Assembly (NCBI GenBank): GCA_029582155.1
Contig: CM055895.1
Location: 15,242,787 to 15,306,786, forward strand
Source: Panopea generosa
Lineage: Eukaryota; Mollusca; Bivalvia; Adapedonta; Hiatellidae
Length of the DNA stretch: 64,000 bases
Direction: 5' to 3'
The position numbers were made by a program, and so were the translations under genes. This document shows, piece after piece, positions 43,509 through 56,206 of this stretch (the stretch's first letter is position 1; every line of letters starts with the position of its first letter). The notes under the pieces were generated by a model. It was given only the letters and a program-made list of their open reading frames with translations, had not been told where the DNA came from and did no database searches.

Positions 43509-46410
43509 AGGGTACCGCACGTCAGAATATAAATGGCTATTTATCGTTAAATAGACATGTAAATAACACAAAAATCAACAAATTTTAATTGTACGAAATT
43601 TATCAAATGAGAAAAATGACATTAAATATCATGATTTCAAGCGTTTCCTAAATGCTATGGGCGCCGCCATTTTGTAGCTCTTTTGTGATGGAGGTATTCG
43701 GTGACGTCATAACTGCACTTCCGTTCTAGTTATCGCGCAAATTGTATTGTGTCGTTAGTGACTGCTCTCTACTGAAACTCTTATGTATATACACTAATAT
43801 ACGTAATCAGTTTGTATACAGATATACAGTGCATTAGTGAACATCGAAGGTAGACAATTAAACGCGAAAACGATTCTGAATTAAAGGACTTAACCCATTA
43901 AACATTGTTTTCTCCAGCGGAATAAGTGGGTGGAGTAATGCGATATGTTTTGTGGACAGCGTTGTGTTTAGTTTTCCTAATATGTGATTTCTCATTGCCT
44001 CAGTGTCAAGCTTCTGGTGACATCACGCGCAAAACGCCTTTATACTTTGGGGTAGGACTTAAGATTGCAGAATGAAGCGTACCAATGCCTTGGCGTACTA
44101 CTACCCAAGCATACAATTTCTGATGATTTCAGTACGAAGATGACCATATGCGACATACATATAGACTTAGTGTATATTATCCAGTGGGAAGCTCTTAAAA
44201 ATGTGCTAATAACATATAGCTCAGGTGATTTCTGAAATTTAATTTGTAATTTTATATACTCTTCCAAAATAGTGCGAAATTGATATATCAAACTTTCACA
44301 ATCTTATAATTGCAGGCTGTTTAAACAGGTGTGATAATCCAATTAACAATAAAAACAAGAGGTTAATGCCAAAACATAAGGTGTGAAAACGACATGGTTT
44401 CTAAAAATTATTATTTAAATACAAATTAAGGCCAATTAATTGTGAAAGGCCCGATTAGCTCAGTCAGTTACGTGTCTAACTATCAATCCAGGTGTCTCGA
44501 GTTTGAATCCCCACCCCGCGACATTCTCTGTGATGACTGACATACAACATTGTGTCTCAATATTATTTGTCTCTCACTGCTGATTCGAGTGGAAAAATTA
44601 TCAGTTACTTGCGGTTGTTGGGTGTGCTCGAGTACTGGTTAACTTTTGCAGGAAACAGTGGTTAGGTTAACTGAACATCTTTACAATAAACCCTCGATGG
44701 CAAAAAATGATGCTAAATATTCAGTCAACCATTAATTGTTCATAAACTCATTTTATTAATTTTATAATTAATAGGCAATTTAGTTTATTGATATATGGGT
44801 TTTTCACAGTCAACTAGGTCATTATTCTTGAATAGACATTTAAACAACCTCTACTTCGTAATGAAAAAAGATAGAGTAAAACCTTTGTTCCTTTATTTAT
44901 TCATTAATACATGAAAAGTTTTTTTTACTGTTAAAATAGTGTTCTGGTATACAATTTATGAAAAATATTCATAAAATCATATAACATATTTTTTTTACGT
45001 GTAACTTTGCATTGATATTGAAACCCTAATTAACTGAAAATGTTTAAATAAGTAATAAGGCATAATACTTTGTGATATAACATCCTGTCATAAACCATGG
45101 GGTCATTAAACCTTGGGTGATTACGCTTATTAGGGTACAATATGCACACTGTGGCAGGGTATTTCTCATTACCACATGGTGTGAATGTGGTGTGGGTGAA
45201 TTATGAAAGCTCAGCAGGGTGCCAGTAGCTGGACAGTAACATACACTTTGTGCAATATGCCTGTAGACATTATATTCCATATGACACTCCCTATAAGGAG
45301 ACACATTCATATATGTTCAGAGAACTGGTAGAATAGATAATCATCATATATCAAATTGGGTAGTAACACCATTTGAAAATCCAAAAGACAGTGCCAGTTA
45401 TGTAAAACAACACAAAAAACCCAACTCATTCATGCTTCATCTAAATTTACTAAAAAGGGTATGAAATCAAAATTTTATCAGCCATTTCTCAGTACGCAAC
45501 AATGGCCGCACCAGCTAAACACGATAAGAAAAGAGATATAATATTATTTCTTATTCTCTCTTAGACAGGTAAATATATGTAACAAAACATTTCCCCTTAA
45601 ATTCCATTCCTGGTCTAATTAGTGTTTGTTTTTTTTGATAATGTATTGACTGAGTAGCAAACAGTATATACCCTGATAGTACAGCATGAATGTGCAGGCT
45701 CGCCTGGGTCTACATCAACACTGACGGCAATAATTACTTTTTTTATCAAGCCAAAATTCAATCATCAATGTCAGGCTACATGATAAGATGTCAGAGTCGT
45801 GATTGATGGGTTTCGGATTTGATCTCTGGTTAATGATCGGTGTGACTGTTTAACAGTTATCATCTTTTTGGGTGAAAACTTCATAAGACATTGCTGTGAC
45901 ATCTCTGTATTATTTCTGTGATTCATTCTAAATCTTCTATATTTTCGTATTTTCGTCAGACGAAATCATCATTACACAGTTTCCGCAGCTGCAAAAAACT
46001 TTCACATGTGTGAACAACTGTGCCGTCTCACTATTTCTCTCGTCTTCTAATTAATTTAACTAAGCTTCTGAAAATTCTGGTTCAAAGTTGTAGGCCACAA
46101 GTCCTTCTCCGTTACTAAAATCCATTTTATTATTCTTGCGAGTACTTTTACCGGTGACTATAATTGCACGTTTCTATATCTGCTGTAGCGTATAAATCAA
46201 TTATGTTTTAAACCGGAAGTGCGGTTATGACGTCACGCAGTATCCAATATGGCGACTTCCACCACAAAGTCGATGTGCGAAAATGACCGTTACAAAACGA
46301 GCTGATATATCTTTATGGATTCGAATTTATGCATAATAATACTATTAATAGAAAGCTGAACTCATAGCTATTCATATTATCCTGTTTTATACACAGGGTT
46401 GCGTTCCCCT
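43509..46410. mobile_element. 2902-bp TTAA-flanked DNA transposon, copy in unit 4
   Basis: Same length, ends, flanking TTAA (43505-43508 and 46411-46414) and inner SINE (about 44444-44730) as the copy in unit 2, and apparently identical by eye. It was copied with its host unit and did not insert independently. Confidence 0.92.
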
Positions 46411-47401
46411 TTAACTACAAGTATAATGGGGAGCGCAATAGTTTAGGTAGCTCCCAGAACTTCCAAATCCAGCGGTTAGTGTACAAACCCAAAGCGGGCG
46501 CATTATATTCTTCGTGATTGTTATTTATGGCGACTGTTATTTTTATAAAAGATTTTTGGAGGATAGTGCAAGATTCAGAATACACTCCAGAAGCATCCCT
46601 TGTTCTTTTGCCCCACATGCGCGGTGTACAACACCGATTTATGCGACATATGGGAAATACTTATCAATACCATAACCGGTGATCAAACCCGGGACCCTGG
46701 ACTACTATTCCAATGACACGACCACTGGACTTGGGCGCCACAATAACAATAGTAGTGCAATTCACAACAATATATCGGTTATCAACCTAATATAGCAATT
46801 TATTACTATTTTGCTAAACAGGCCACTGACTGATTTATTTCACTGTTATTTATTTCTCAGTCTCCATTTACATTGTTTGGCTCTCAGTCTACATCCACAT
46901 TGTTTGGCAATCAATCGTCATCTACATTGTTTGGCTCGCAGTCTCCATCTACATTGCATGGCCTTTCGTCTACATCTACATTGTTTGGCTCTCAGTCAAT
47001 AAAAAACTTTAGGATAAAGAAAACTTAATTTAGCAGGAAATACTGAAATCAGACCAGTATAATAAAAGCTAGAGTGTTAGAATAACCATTTGCCAAACAT
47101 TGAACTCCACAGTAAATATGGACTCAAACGTGTTTGTTCAAACACAAGATAATGAGGTTACTTTATTAGGCATATGAAAGATAGAGAGAGACAGTAAAAG
47201 GCGCTCAATCATCCGCGACCGGCGATTGTAGCAATTGTAAAACAACAACATTCCACTAGATTTAGTGAGGATTTCAAAGCTAGGCTATTTGCTGTACTAG
47301 CTAACCGCAAACATATATTGATGCCGTCATTTTCTTTGGAACAATTACTATATCTAAGTGAACACTACACTGCGTACTACTTTGGCAAACAATGCCACAT
47401 G

Positions 47402-48885
47402 CTCAGTGTACATCTACATAGTTTGGCTATCATGTTTTCATCTACATTGTTTGACTCTCAGTCTCCATATACATTGTTTGACACTTAGTCTACATCCACA
47501 TCTATAAAGTTTGGCTCTCAGTCTCTATGTACATTGTCTGTCTCTCAGTCTCCGTCTATATTGTTTGGCTCTCAGTCTCTGTCTACATTGTTAGGCTCTC
47601 CGTCTATATCGATATTGTTTGACTCTTAATCTCCATGTACATTGTTTCGCTCTCAGAAACAATCTACATTGCTAGACACTCAGTCTCCATCTACATTGTT
47701 TCGCTCTCAGTCTCAATATACGTTGTTTGACTCTCAGTCCATAAACATTGTTTCGCTCTCAGAAACCATCTACATTGCTAGACACTCAGTCTCCATCTAC
47801 ATTGTTTCGCTCTCAGTCTCAATATACGTTGTTTGACTCTCAGTCACAATCTACATTGTTTGGCTCTCCGTCTACATCTGCATTGTTTGGCTCTCTTGGA
47901 TCTCAATCTCCATGTACATTGTTTGTCTCCCAGTTTCCGTCTATATTGTTTGGCTCTCAGAAACCATCTACATTGCTAGACACTCAGTCTCCATCTACAT
48001 TGTTTCGCTCTCTTAGTCTCAATATACGTTGTTTGACTCTCAGTCATAATCTACATTGTTTGGCTCTCCGTCTACATCTGCATTGTTTGGCTCTTAATCT
48101 CCATCTACATAGGTTGGATCTCAGTCTCCATGAGCATTGTTTGTCTCCCAGTTTCCGTCTATATTGTTTGACTCTCAAACTCTATCTACATTGTTTGACT
48201 CTCCGTCTACATCTGCATTGTTTGGCTTTCAATCTCTATCTACATAGGTTGGATCTCAATCTCCATGTACATTGTTTGTCTCTCAGTGTCCGTCTATATT
48301 GTTTGGCTGTCAGTCTCTATCTACATTGTTTGGCTCTCAGTCTACATCTACATAGTTTGGCTATCAGCCTCACTGTAATTGTTTGTCTCTCAGTCTCCGT
48401 CTACATTGTTTGGCTCTCAATATCCATCTACATTGTTTGGCTCTCAGTCTACACCTACAGAGTTTGGCAATCAGCCTTCATCTACATTGTTTGGCTATCA
48501 GTCTCCATGTACATTGTTTGACTCTCAGACTCCATCTACATTGTTTTATGCTCAGTCTCCTTCTACATTGTTTGGCTCTCAGTCTCAATATGTATTGTTT
48601 TGATCTCAGTCTCCATGTACATTGTTTGGCTCTGTGTCTACATCTGCATTGTTTAGCTCTCAATCTCCGTCTATATTGTTTGGCTCTGAATCTCCATCTA
48701 CATCGTTTTGCTCTCAGTCTACATCTACAGAGTTTGGCTCTCAGTCTCCATCAGTCCCCATCTATACTGTTTGGCTCTCAGTCTCTAACTGAATTGTTTG
48801 GCTCTCCGTCTACATAGATATTGTTTGGCTCTCACTCTCCATGTACATTGTTTGGCTCTCAGTCAGCATCTTCATTGACTCTCAG
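47402..48885. repeat. 27-bp minisatellite block B, unit 4
   Basis: 1484 bp. A deletion near 48750 joins CTCCAT directly to CAGTCCCC. Confidence 0.9.
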
Positions 48886-49015
48886 TAAATAAAGAAAGAA
48901 ATTTAGCAGAAAATACTGAAATAAGGCCAGTGTTAGAATAACCAGTTACCAAAATTTGGACTCAAACCGGTTTCTTCAAACACAAGAAAAGGGTGTTACT
49001 TTATTAGACAGAAGA

Positions 49016-52000
49016 AATATAGAGATAAGACAGTGAAAGGGACGCTCAATCATCCACGACCGGCGATTGTAGCAATTGCATGGCAACCACATTCTACAAG
49101 ATGGGTTACCCTCAAATTTATGAGGAGTTGAAAACTAGGCTATCTGCTGTACTAGCAAACCGCCAAATATAAATGGATGCTATGTACACATTTCGCGGTA
49201 TTTTATACTCACCAGCAAAACCTTTAAGTCGGTTACAACAATTTGCATAGCATAAAACGTATATCAAACGTATGAATTAATTCCAGTTCCGGTCAACTAG
49301 AATGACGCCCCTTTCATGATCTAACAACTTTAAAAGGTGTTAACTGTTGTATTATTATTAGGCTCCAAAGTGGCGCAGTGGCATACGCCTTTAACTGTCA
49401 CTCAGAATGTCGTATGTTCAAGCCGCGGCGAAGGCGAAAAAGATAAAAATAATATATATATGTTATGACTTTTTCTTATTGAAAATATTAACCCTTTTAA
49501 AATAACATACATTTTTTATAATATATTACACAGACACAGGATAAAAGTTACTGATATACGTGTATGACAGTAAACATTAATAATAATGATACTGTTGTGT
49601 GTTTCTTTATTTTACGTTAAACTCCAAGGTTGATTTAAGTTCAATCTACACTGAAGTCCGCACGTTAATCGTATACGTTCTACTGATTAAAAACTCAGGA
49701 ACGCGTTGTACTTAACGACTATTATTATACGTCAAACAAAAAATACAACGTCATATGTTTTAATACGTCAAGTCATAAATTGTTCCAACGTCACACCAGT
49801 GTAGGGTAAGCTCGTGGAGGGTGTGTATGTTGAAAATTCCGTACCCGGTACTAAATACGCGGAAATCCTTGCCCGGTATGCAAGAATCATCAAGCAGTAC
49901 CCAATGCCATTAACATTTTACAGAACTCATGAAAATGTGTCAAATGTTCTCATATGTACAAAGAAATTATGACAAGTATATGCATTTTCAACAGAAATAG
50001 ATCTAATGCCAAACCGATTTACACAGATCTAATTTCTTGGGCGCAACAATCTTCCTACCGTCATATAAGTAAGGTCTTAACTACAAGTATAATGGGGAGC
50101 GCAATAGTTTAGGTAGCTCCCAGAACTTCCAAATCCAGCGGTTAGTGTACAAACCCAAAGCGGGCGCATTATATTCTTCGTGATTGTTATTTATGGCGAC
50201 TGTTATTTTTATAAAAGATTTTTGGAGGATAGTGCAAGATTCAGAATACACTCCAGAAGCATCCCTTGTTCTTTTGCCCCACATGCGCGGTGTACAACAC
50301 CGATTTATGCGACATATGGGAAATACTTATCAATACCATAACCGGTGATCAAACCCGGGACCCTGGACTACTATTCCAATGACACGACCACTGGACTTGG
50401 GCGCCACAATAACAATAGTAGTGCAATTCACAACAATATATCGGTTATCAACCTAATATAGCAATTTATTACTATTTTGCTAAACAGGCCACTGACTGAT
50501 TTATTTCACTGTTATTTATTTCTCAGTCTCCATTTACATTGTTTGGCTCTCAGTCTACATCCACATTGTTTGGCAATCAATCGTCATCTACATTGTTTGG
50601 CTCGCAGTCTCCATCTACATTGCATGGCCTTTCGTCTACATCTACATTGTTTGGCTCTCAGTCAATAAAAAACTTTAGGATAAAGAAAACTTAATTTAGC
50701 AGGAAATACTGAAATCAGACCAGTATAATAAAAGCTAGAGTGTTAGAATAACCATTTGCCAAACATTGAACTCCACAGTAAATATGGACTCAAACGTGTT
50801 TGTTCAAACACAAGATAATGAGGTTACTTTATTAGGCATATGAAAGATAGAGAGAGACAGTAAAAGGCGCTCAATCATCCGCGACCGGCGATTGTAGCAA
50901 TTGTAAAACAACAACATTCCACTAGATTTAGTGAGGATTTCAAAGCTAGGCTATTTGCTGTACTAGCTAACCGCAAACATATATTGATGCCGTCATTTTC
51001 TTTGGACAATTACTATATCTAAGTGAACACTACACTGCGTACTACTTTGGCAAACAATGCCACATGCTCAGTGTACATCTACATAGTTTGGCTATCAGTT
51101 TTCATCTACATTGTTTGACTCTCAGTCTCCATATACATTGTTTGACACTTAGTCTACATCCACATCTATAAAGTTTGGCTCTCAGTCTCTATGTACATTG
51201 TCTGTCTCTCAGTCTCCGTCTATATTGTTTGGCTCTCAGTCTCTGTCTACATTGTTAGGCTCTCCGTCTATATCGATATTGTTTGACTCTCAATCTCCAT
51301 GTACATTGTTTCGCTCTCAGAAACAATCTACATTGCTAGACACTCAGTCACCATCTACATTGTTTCGCTCTCAGTCTCAATATACGTTGTTTGACTCTCA
51401 GTCACAATCTACATTGTTTCGCTCTCCGTCTACATCTGCATTGTTTGGCTCTCTTGGATCTCAATCTCCATGTACATTGTTTGTCTCCCAGTTTCCGTCT
51501 ATATTGTTTGGCTCCCAGAAACCATCTACATTGCTAGACACTCAGTCTCCATCTACATTGTTTCGCTCTCTTAGTCTCAATATACGTTGTTTGACTCTCA
51601 GTCATAATCTACATTGTTTGGCTCTCCGTCTACATCTGCATTGTTTGGCTCTTAATCTCCATCTACATAGGTTGGATCTCAGTCTCCATGAGCATTGTTT
51701 GTCTCCCAGTTTCCGTCTATATTGTTTGACTCTCAAACTCTATCTACATTGTTTGACTCTCCGTCTACATCTGCATTGTTTGGCTTTCAATCTCTATCTA
51801 CATAGGTTGGATCTCAATCTCCATGTACATTGTTTGTCTCTCAGTGTCCGTCTATATTGTTTGGCTGTCAGTCTCTATCTACATTGTTTGGCTCTCAGTC
51901 TACATCTACATAGTTTGGCTATCAGCCTCCATGTAATTGTTTGTCTCTCAGTCTCCGTCTACATTGTTTGGCTCTCAATATCCATCTACATTGTTTGGCT

Positions 52001-52631
52001 CTCAGTCTACACCTACAGAGTTTGGCAATCAGCCTTCATCTACATTGTTTGGCTATCAGTCTCCATGTACATTGTTTGACTCTCAGACTCCATCTACATT
52101 GTTTTATGCTCAGTCTCCTTCTACATTGTTTGGCTCTCAGTCTCCTTCTACATTGTTCCTTCTACATTGTTTGGCTCTCAGTCTCAATATGTATTGTTTT
52201 GATCTCAGTCTCCATGTACATTGTTTGGCTCTGTGTCTACATCTGCATTGTTTAGCTCTCAATCTCCGTCTATATTGTTTGGCTCTGAATCTCCATCTAC
52301 ATCGTTTTGCTCTCAGTCTACATCTACAGAGTTTGGCTCTCAGTCTCCATGTACATTGTTTGTCTCTCAGTCCCCATCTATACTGTTTGGCTCTCAGTCT
52401 CTAACTGAATTGTTTGGCTCTCCGTCTACATAGATATTGTTTGGCTCTCACTCTCCATGTACATTGTTTGGCTCTCAGTCAGCATCTTCATTGACTCTCA
52501 GTAAATAAAGAAAGAAATTTAGCAGAAAATACTGAAATAAGGCCAGTGTTAGAATAACCAGTTACCAAAATTTGGACTCAAACCGGTTTCTTCAAACACA
52601 AGAAAAGGGTGTTACTTTATTAGACAGAAGA
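49016..52631. repeat. Macrosatellite unit 5 (3616 bp)
   Basis: Empty TTAA site at 50077-50080. Block B at 51067-52501, with a local expansion containing CTCCTTCTACATTGTTCC near 52145. First unit with the GTAAGCTCGTGG variant. Confidence 0.95.
51067..52501. repeat. 27-bp minisatellite block B, unit 5
   Basis: 1435 bp. Removal of units near 51410 joins two frames into one 293-codon open frame (51198-52079). This is a repeat-number effect. Confidence 0.9.
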
Positions 52632-55600
52632 AATATAGAGATAAGACAGTGAAAGGGACGCTCAATCATCCACGACCGGCGATTGTAGCAATTGCATGGC
52701 AACCACATTCTACAAGATGGGTTACCCTCAAATTTATGAGGAGTTGAAAACTAGGCTATCTGCTGTACTAGCAAACCGCCAAATATAAATGGATGCTATG
52801 TACACATTTCGCGGTATTTTATACTCACCAGCAAAACCTTTAAGTCGGTTACAACAATTTGCATAGCATAAAACGTATATCAAACGTATGAATTAATTCC
52901 AGTTCCGGTCAACTAGAATGACGCCCCTTTCATGATCTAACAACTTTAAAAGGTGTTAACTGTTGTATTATTATTAGGCTCCAAAGTGGCGCAGTGGCAT
53001 ACGCCTTTAACTGTCACTCAGAATGTCGTATGTTCAAGCCGCGGCGAAGGCGAAAAAGATAAAAATAATATATATATGTTATGACTTTTTCTTATTGAAA
53101 ATATTAACCCTTTTAAAATAACATACATTTTTTATAATATATTACACAGACACAGGATAAAAGTTACTGATATACGTGTATGACAGTAAACATTAATAAT
53201 AATGATACTGTTGTGTGTTTCTTTATTTTACGTTAAACTCCAAGGTTGATTTAAGTTCAATCTACACTGAAGTCCGCACGTTAATCGTATACGTTCTACT
53301 GATTAAAAACTCAGGAACGCGTTGTACTTAACGACTATTATTATACGTCAAACAAAAAATACAACGTCATATGTTTTAATACGTCAAGTCATAAATTGTT
53401 CCAACGTCACACCAGTGTAGGGTAAGCTCGTGGAGGGTGTGTATGTTGAAAATTCCGTACCCGGTACTAAATACGCGGAAATCCTTGCCCGGTATGCAAG
53501 AATCATCAAGCAGTACCCAATGCCATTAACATTTTACAGAACTCATGAAAATGTGTCAAATGTTCTCATATGTACAAAGAAATTATGACAAGTATATGCA
53601 TTTTCAACAGAAATAGATCTAATGCCAAACCGATTTACACAGATCTAATTTCTTGGGCGCAACAATCTTCCTACCGTCATATAAGTAAGGTCTTAACTAC
53701 AAGTATAATGGGGAGCGCAATAGTTTAGGTAGCTCCCAGAACTTCCAAATCCAGCGGTTAGTGTACAAACCCAAAGCGGGCGCATTATATTCTTCGTGAT
53801 TGTTATTTATGGCGACTGTTATTTTTATAAAAGATTTTTGGAGGATAGTGCAAGATTCAGAATACACTCCAGAAGCATCCCTTGTTCTTTTGCCCCACAT
53901 GCGCGGTGTACAACACCGATTTATGCGACATATGGGAAATACTTATCAATACCATAACCGGTGATCAAACCCGGGACCCTGGACTACTATTCCAATGACA
54001 CGACCACTGGACTTGGGCGCCACAATAACAATAGTAGTGCAATTCACAACAATATATCGGTTATCAACCTAATATAGCAATTTATTACTATTTTGCTAAA
54101 CAGGCCACTGACTGATTTATTTCACTGTTATTTATTTCTCAGTCTCCATTTACATTGTTTGGCTCTCAGTCTACATCCACATTGTTTGGCAATCAATCGT
54201 CATCTACATTGTTTGGCTCGCAGTCTCCATCTACATTGCATGGCCTTTCGTCTACATCTACATTGTTTGGCTCTCAGTCAATAAAAAACTTTAGGATAAA
54301 GAAAACTTAATTTAGCAGGAAATACTGAAATCAGACCAGTATAATAAAAGCTAGAGTGTTAGAATAACCATTTGCCAAACATTGAACTCCACAGTAAATA
54401 TGGACTCAAACGTGTTTGTTCAAACACAAGATAATGAGGTTACTTTATTAGGCATATGAAAGATAGAGAGAGACAGTAAAAGGCGCTCAATCATCCGCGA
54501 CCGGCGATTGTAGCAATTGTAAAACAACAACATTCCACTAGATTTAGTGAGGATTTCAAAGCTAGGCTATTTGCTGTACTAGCTAACCGCAAACATATAT
54601 TGATGCCGTCATTTTCTTTGGACAATTACTATATCTAAGTGAACACTACACTGCGTACTACTTTGGCAAACAATGCCACATGCTCAGTGTACATCTACAT
54701 AGTTTGGCTATCAGTTTTCATCTACATTGTTTGACTCTCAGTCTCCATATACATTGTTTGACACTTAGTCTACATCCACATCTATAAAGTTTGGCTCTCA
54801 GTCTCTATGTACATTGTCTGTCTCTCAGTCTCCGTCTATATTGTTTGGCTCTCAGTCTCTGTCTACATTGTTAGGCTCTCCGTCTATATCGATATTGTTT
54901 GACTCTCAATCTCCATGTACATTGTTTCGCTCTCAGAAACAATCTACATTGCTAGACACTCAGTCACCATCTACATTGTTTCGCTCTCAGTCTCAATATA
55001 CGTTGTTTGACTCTCAGTCACAATCTACATTGTTTCGCTCTCCGTCTACATCTGCATTGTTTGGCTCTCTTGGATCTCAATCTCCATGTACATTGTTTGT
55101 CTCCCAGTTTCCGTCTATATTGTTTGGCTCCCAGAAACCATCTACATTGCTAGACACTCAGTCTCCATCTACATTGTTTCGCTCTCTTAGTCTCAATATA
55201 CGTTGTTTGACTCTCAGTCATAATCTACATTGTTTGGCTCTCCGTCTACATCTGCATTGTTTGGCTCTTAATCTCCATCTACATAGGTTGGATCTCAGTC
55301 TCCATGAGCATTGTTTGTCTCCCAGTTTCCGTCTATATTGTTTGACTCTCAAACTCTATCTACATTGTTTGACTCTCCGTCTACATCTGCATTGTTTGGC
55401 TTTCAATCTCTATCTACATAGGTTGGATCTCAATCTCCATGTACATTGTTTGTCTCTCAGTGTCCGTCTATATTGTTTGGCTGTCAGTCTCTATCTACAT
55501 TGTTTGGCTCTCAGTCTACATCTACATAGTTTGGCTATCAGCCTCACTGTAATTGTTTGTCTCTCAGTCTCCGTCTACATTGTTTGGCTCTCAATATCCA

Positions 55601-56206
55601 TCTACATTGTTTGGCTCTCAGTCTACACCTACAGAGTTTGGCAATCAGCCTTCATCTACATTGTTTGGCTATCAGTCTCCATGTACATTGTTTGACTCTC
55701 AGACTCCATCTACATTGTTTTATGCTCAGTCTCCTTCTACATTGTTTGGCTCTCAGTCTCAATATGTATTGTTTTGATCTCAGTCTCCATGTACATTGTT
55801 TGGCTCTGTGTCTACATCTGCATTGTTTAGCTCTCAATCTCCGTCTATATTGTTTGGCTCTGAATCTCCATCTACATCGTTTTGCTCTCAGTCTACATCT
55901 ACAGAGTTTGGCTCTCAGTCTCCATGTACATTGTTTGTCTCTCAGTCCCCATCTATACTGTTTGGCTCTCAGTCTCTAACTGAATTGTTTGGCTCTCCGT
56001 CTACATAGATATTGTTTGGCTCTCACTCTCCATGTACATTGTTTGGCTCTCAGTCAGCATCTTCATTGACTCTCAGTAAATAAAGAAAGAAATTTAGCAG
56101 AAAATACTGAAATAAGGCCAGTGTTAGAATAACCAGTTACCAAAATTTGGACTCAAACCGGTTTCTTCAAACACAAGAAAAGGGTGTTACTTTATTAGAC
56201 AGAAGA
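52632..56206. repeat. Macrosatellite unit 6 (3575 bp)
   Basis: Empty TTAA site at 53693-53696. Block B at 54683-56076 (1394 bp). Confidence 0.95.
54683..56076. repeat. 27-bp minisatellite block B, unit 6
   Basis: 1394 bp, with the CCTCACTG variant and the same 293-codon open frame layout as unit 5. Confidence 0.9.

Larger units (their letters stand above)
42445..49015. repeat. Macrosatellite unit 4 (6571 bp, with transposon)
   Basis: Carries the second copy of the 2902-bp element (43509-46410). Block B lies at 47402-48885 and has lost part of a unit near 48750. A CTCTTAATC variant breaks one repeat frame near 47625. Confidence 0.95.
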
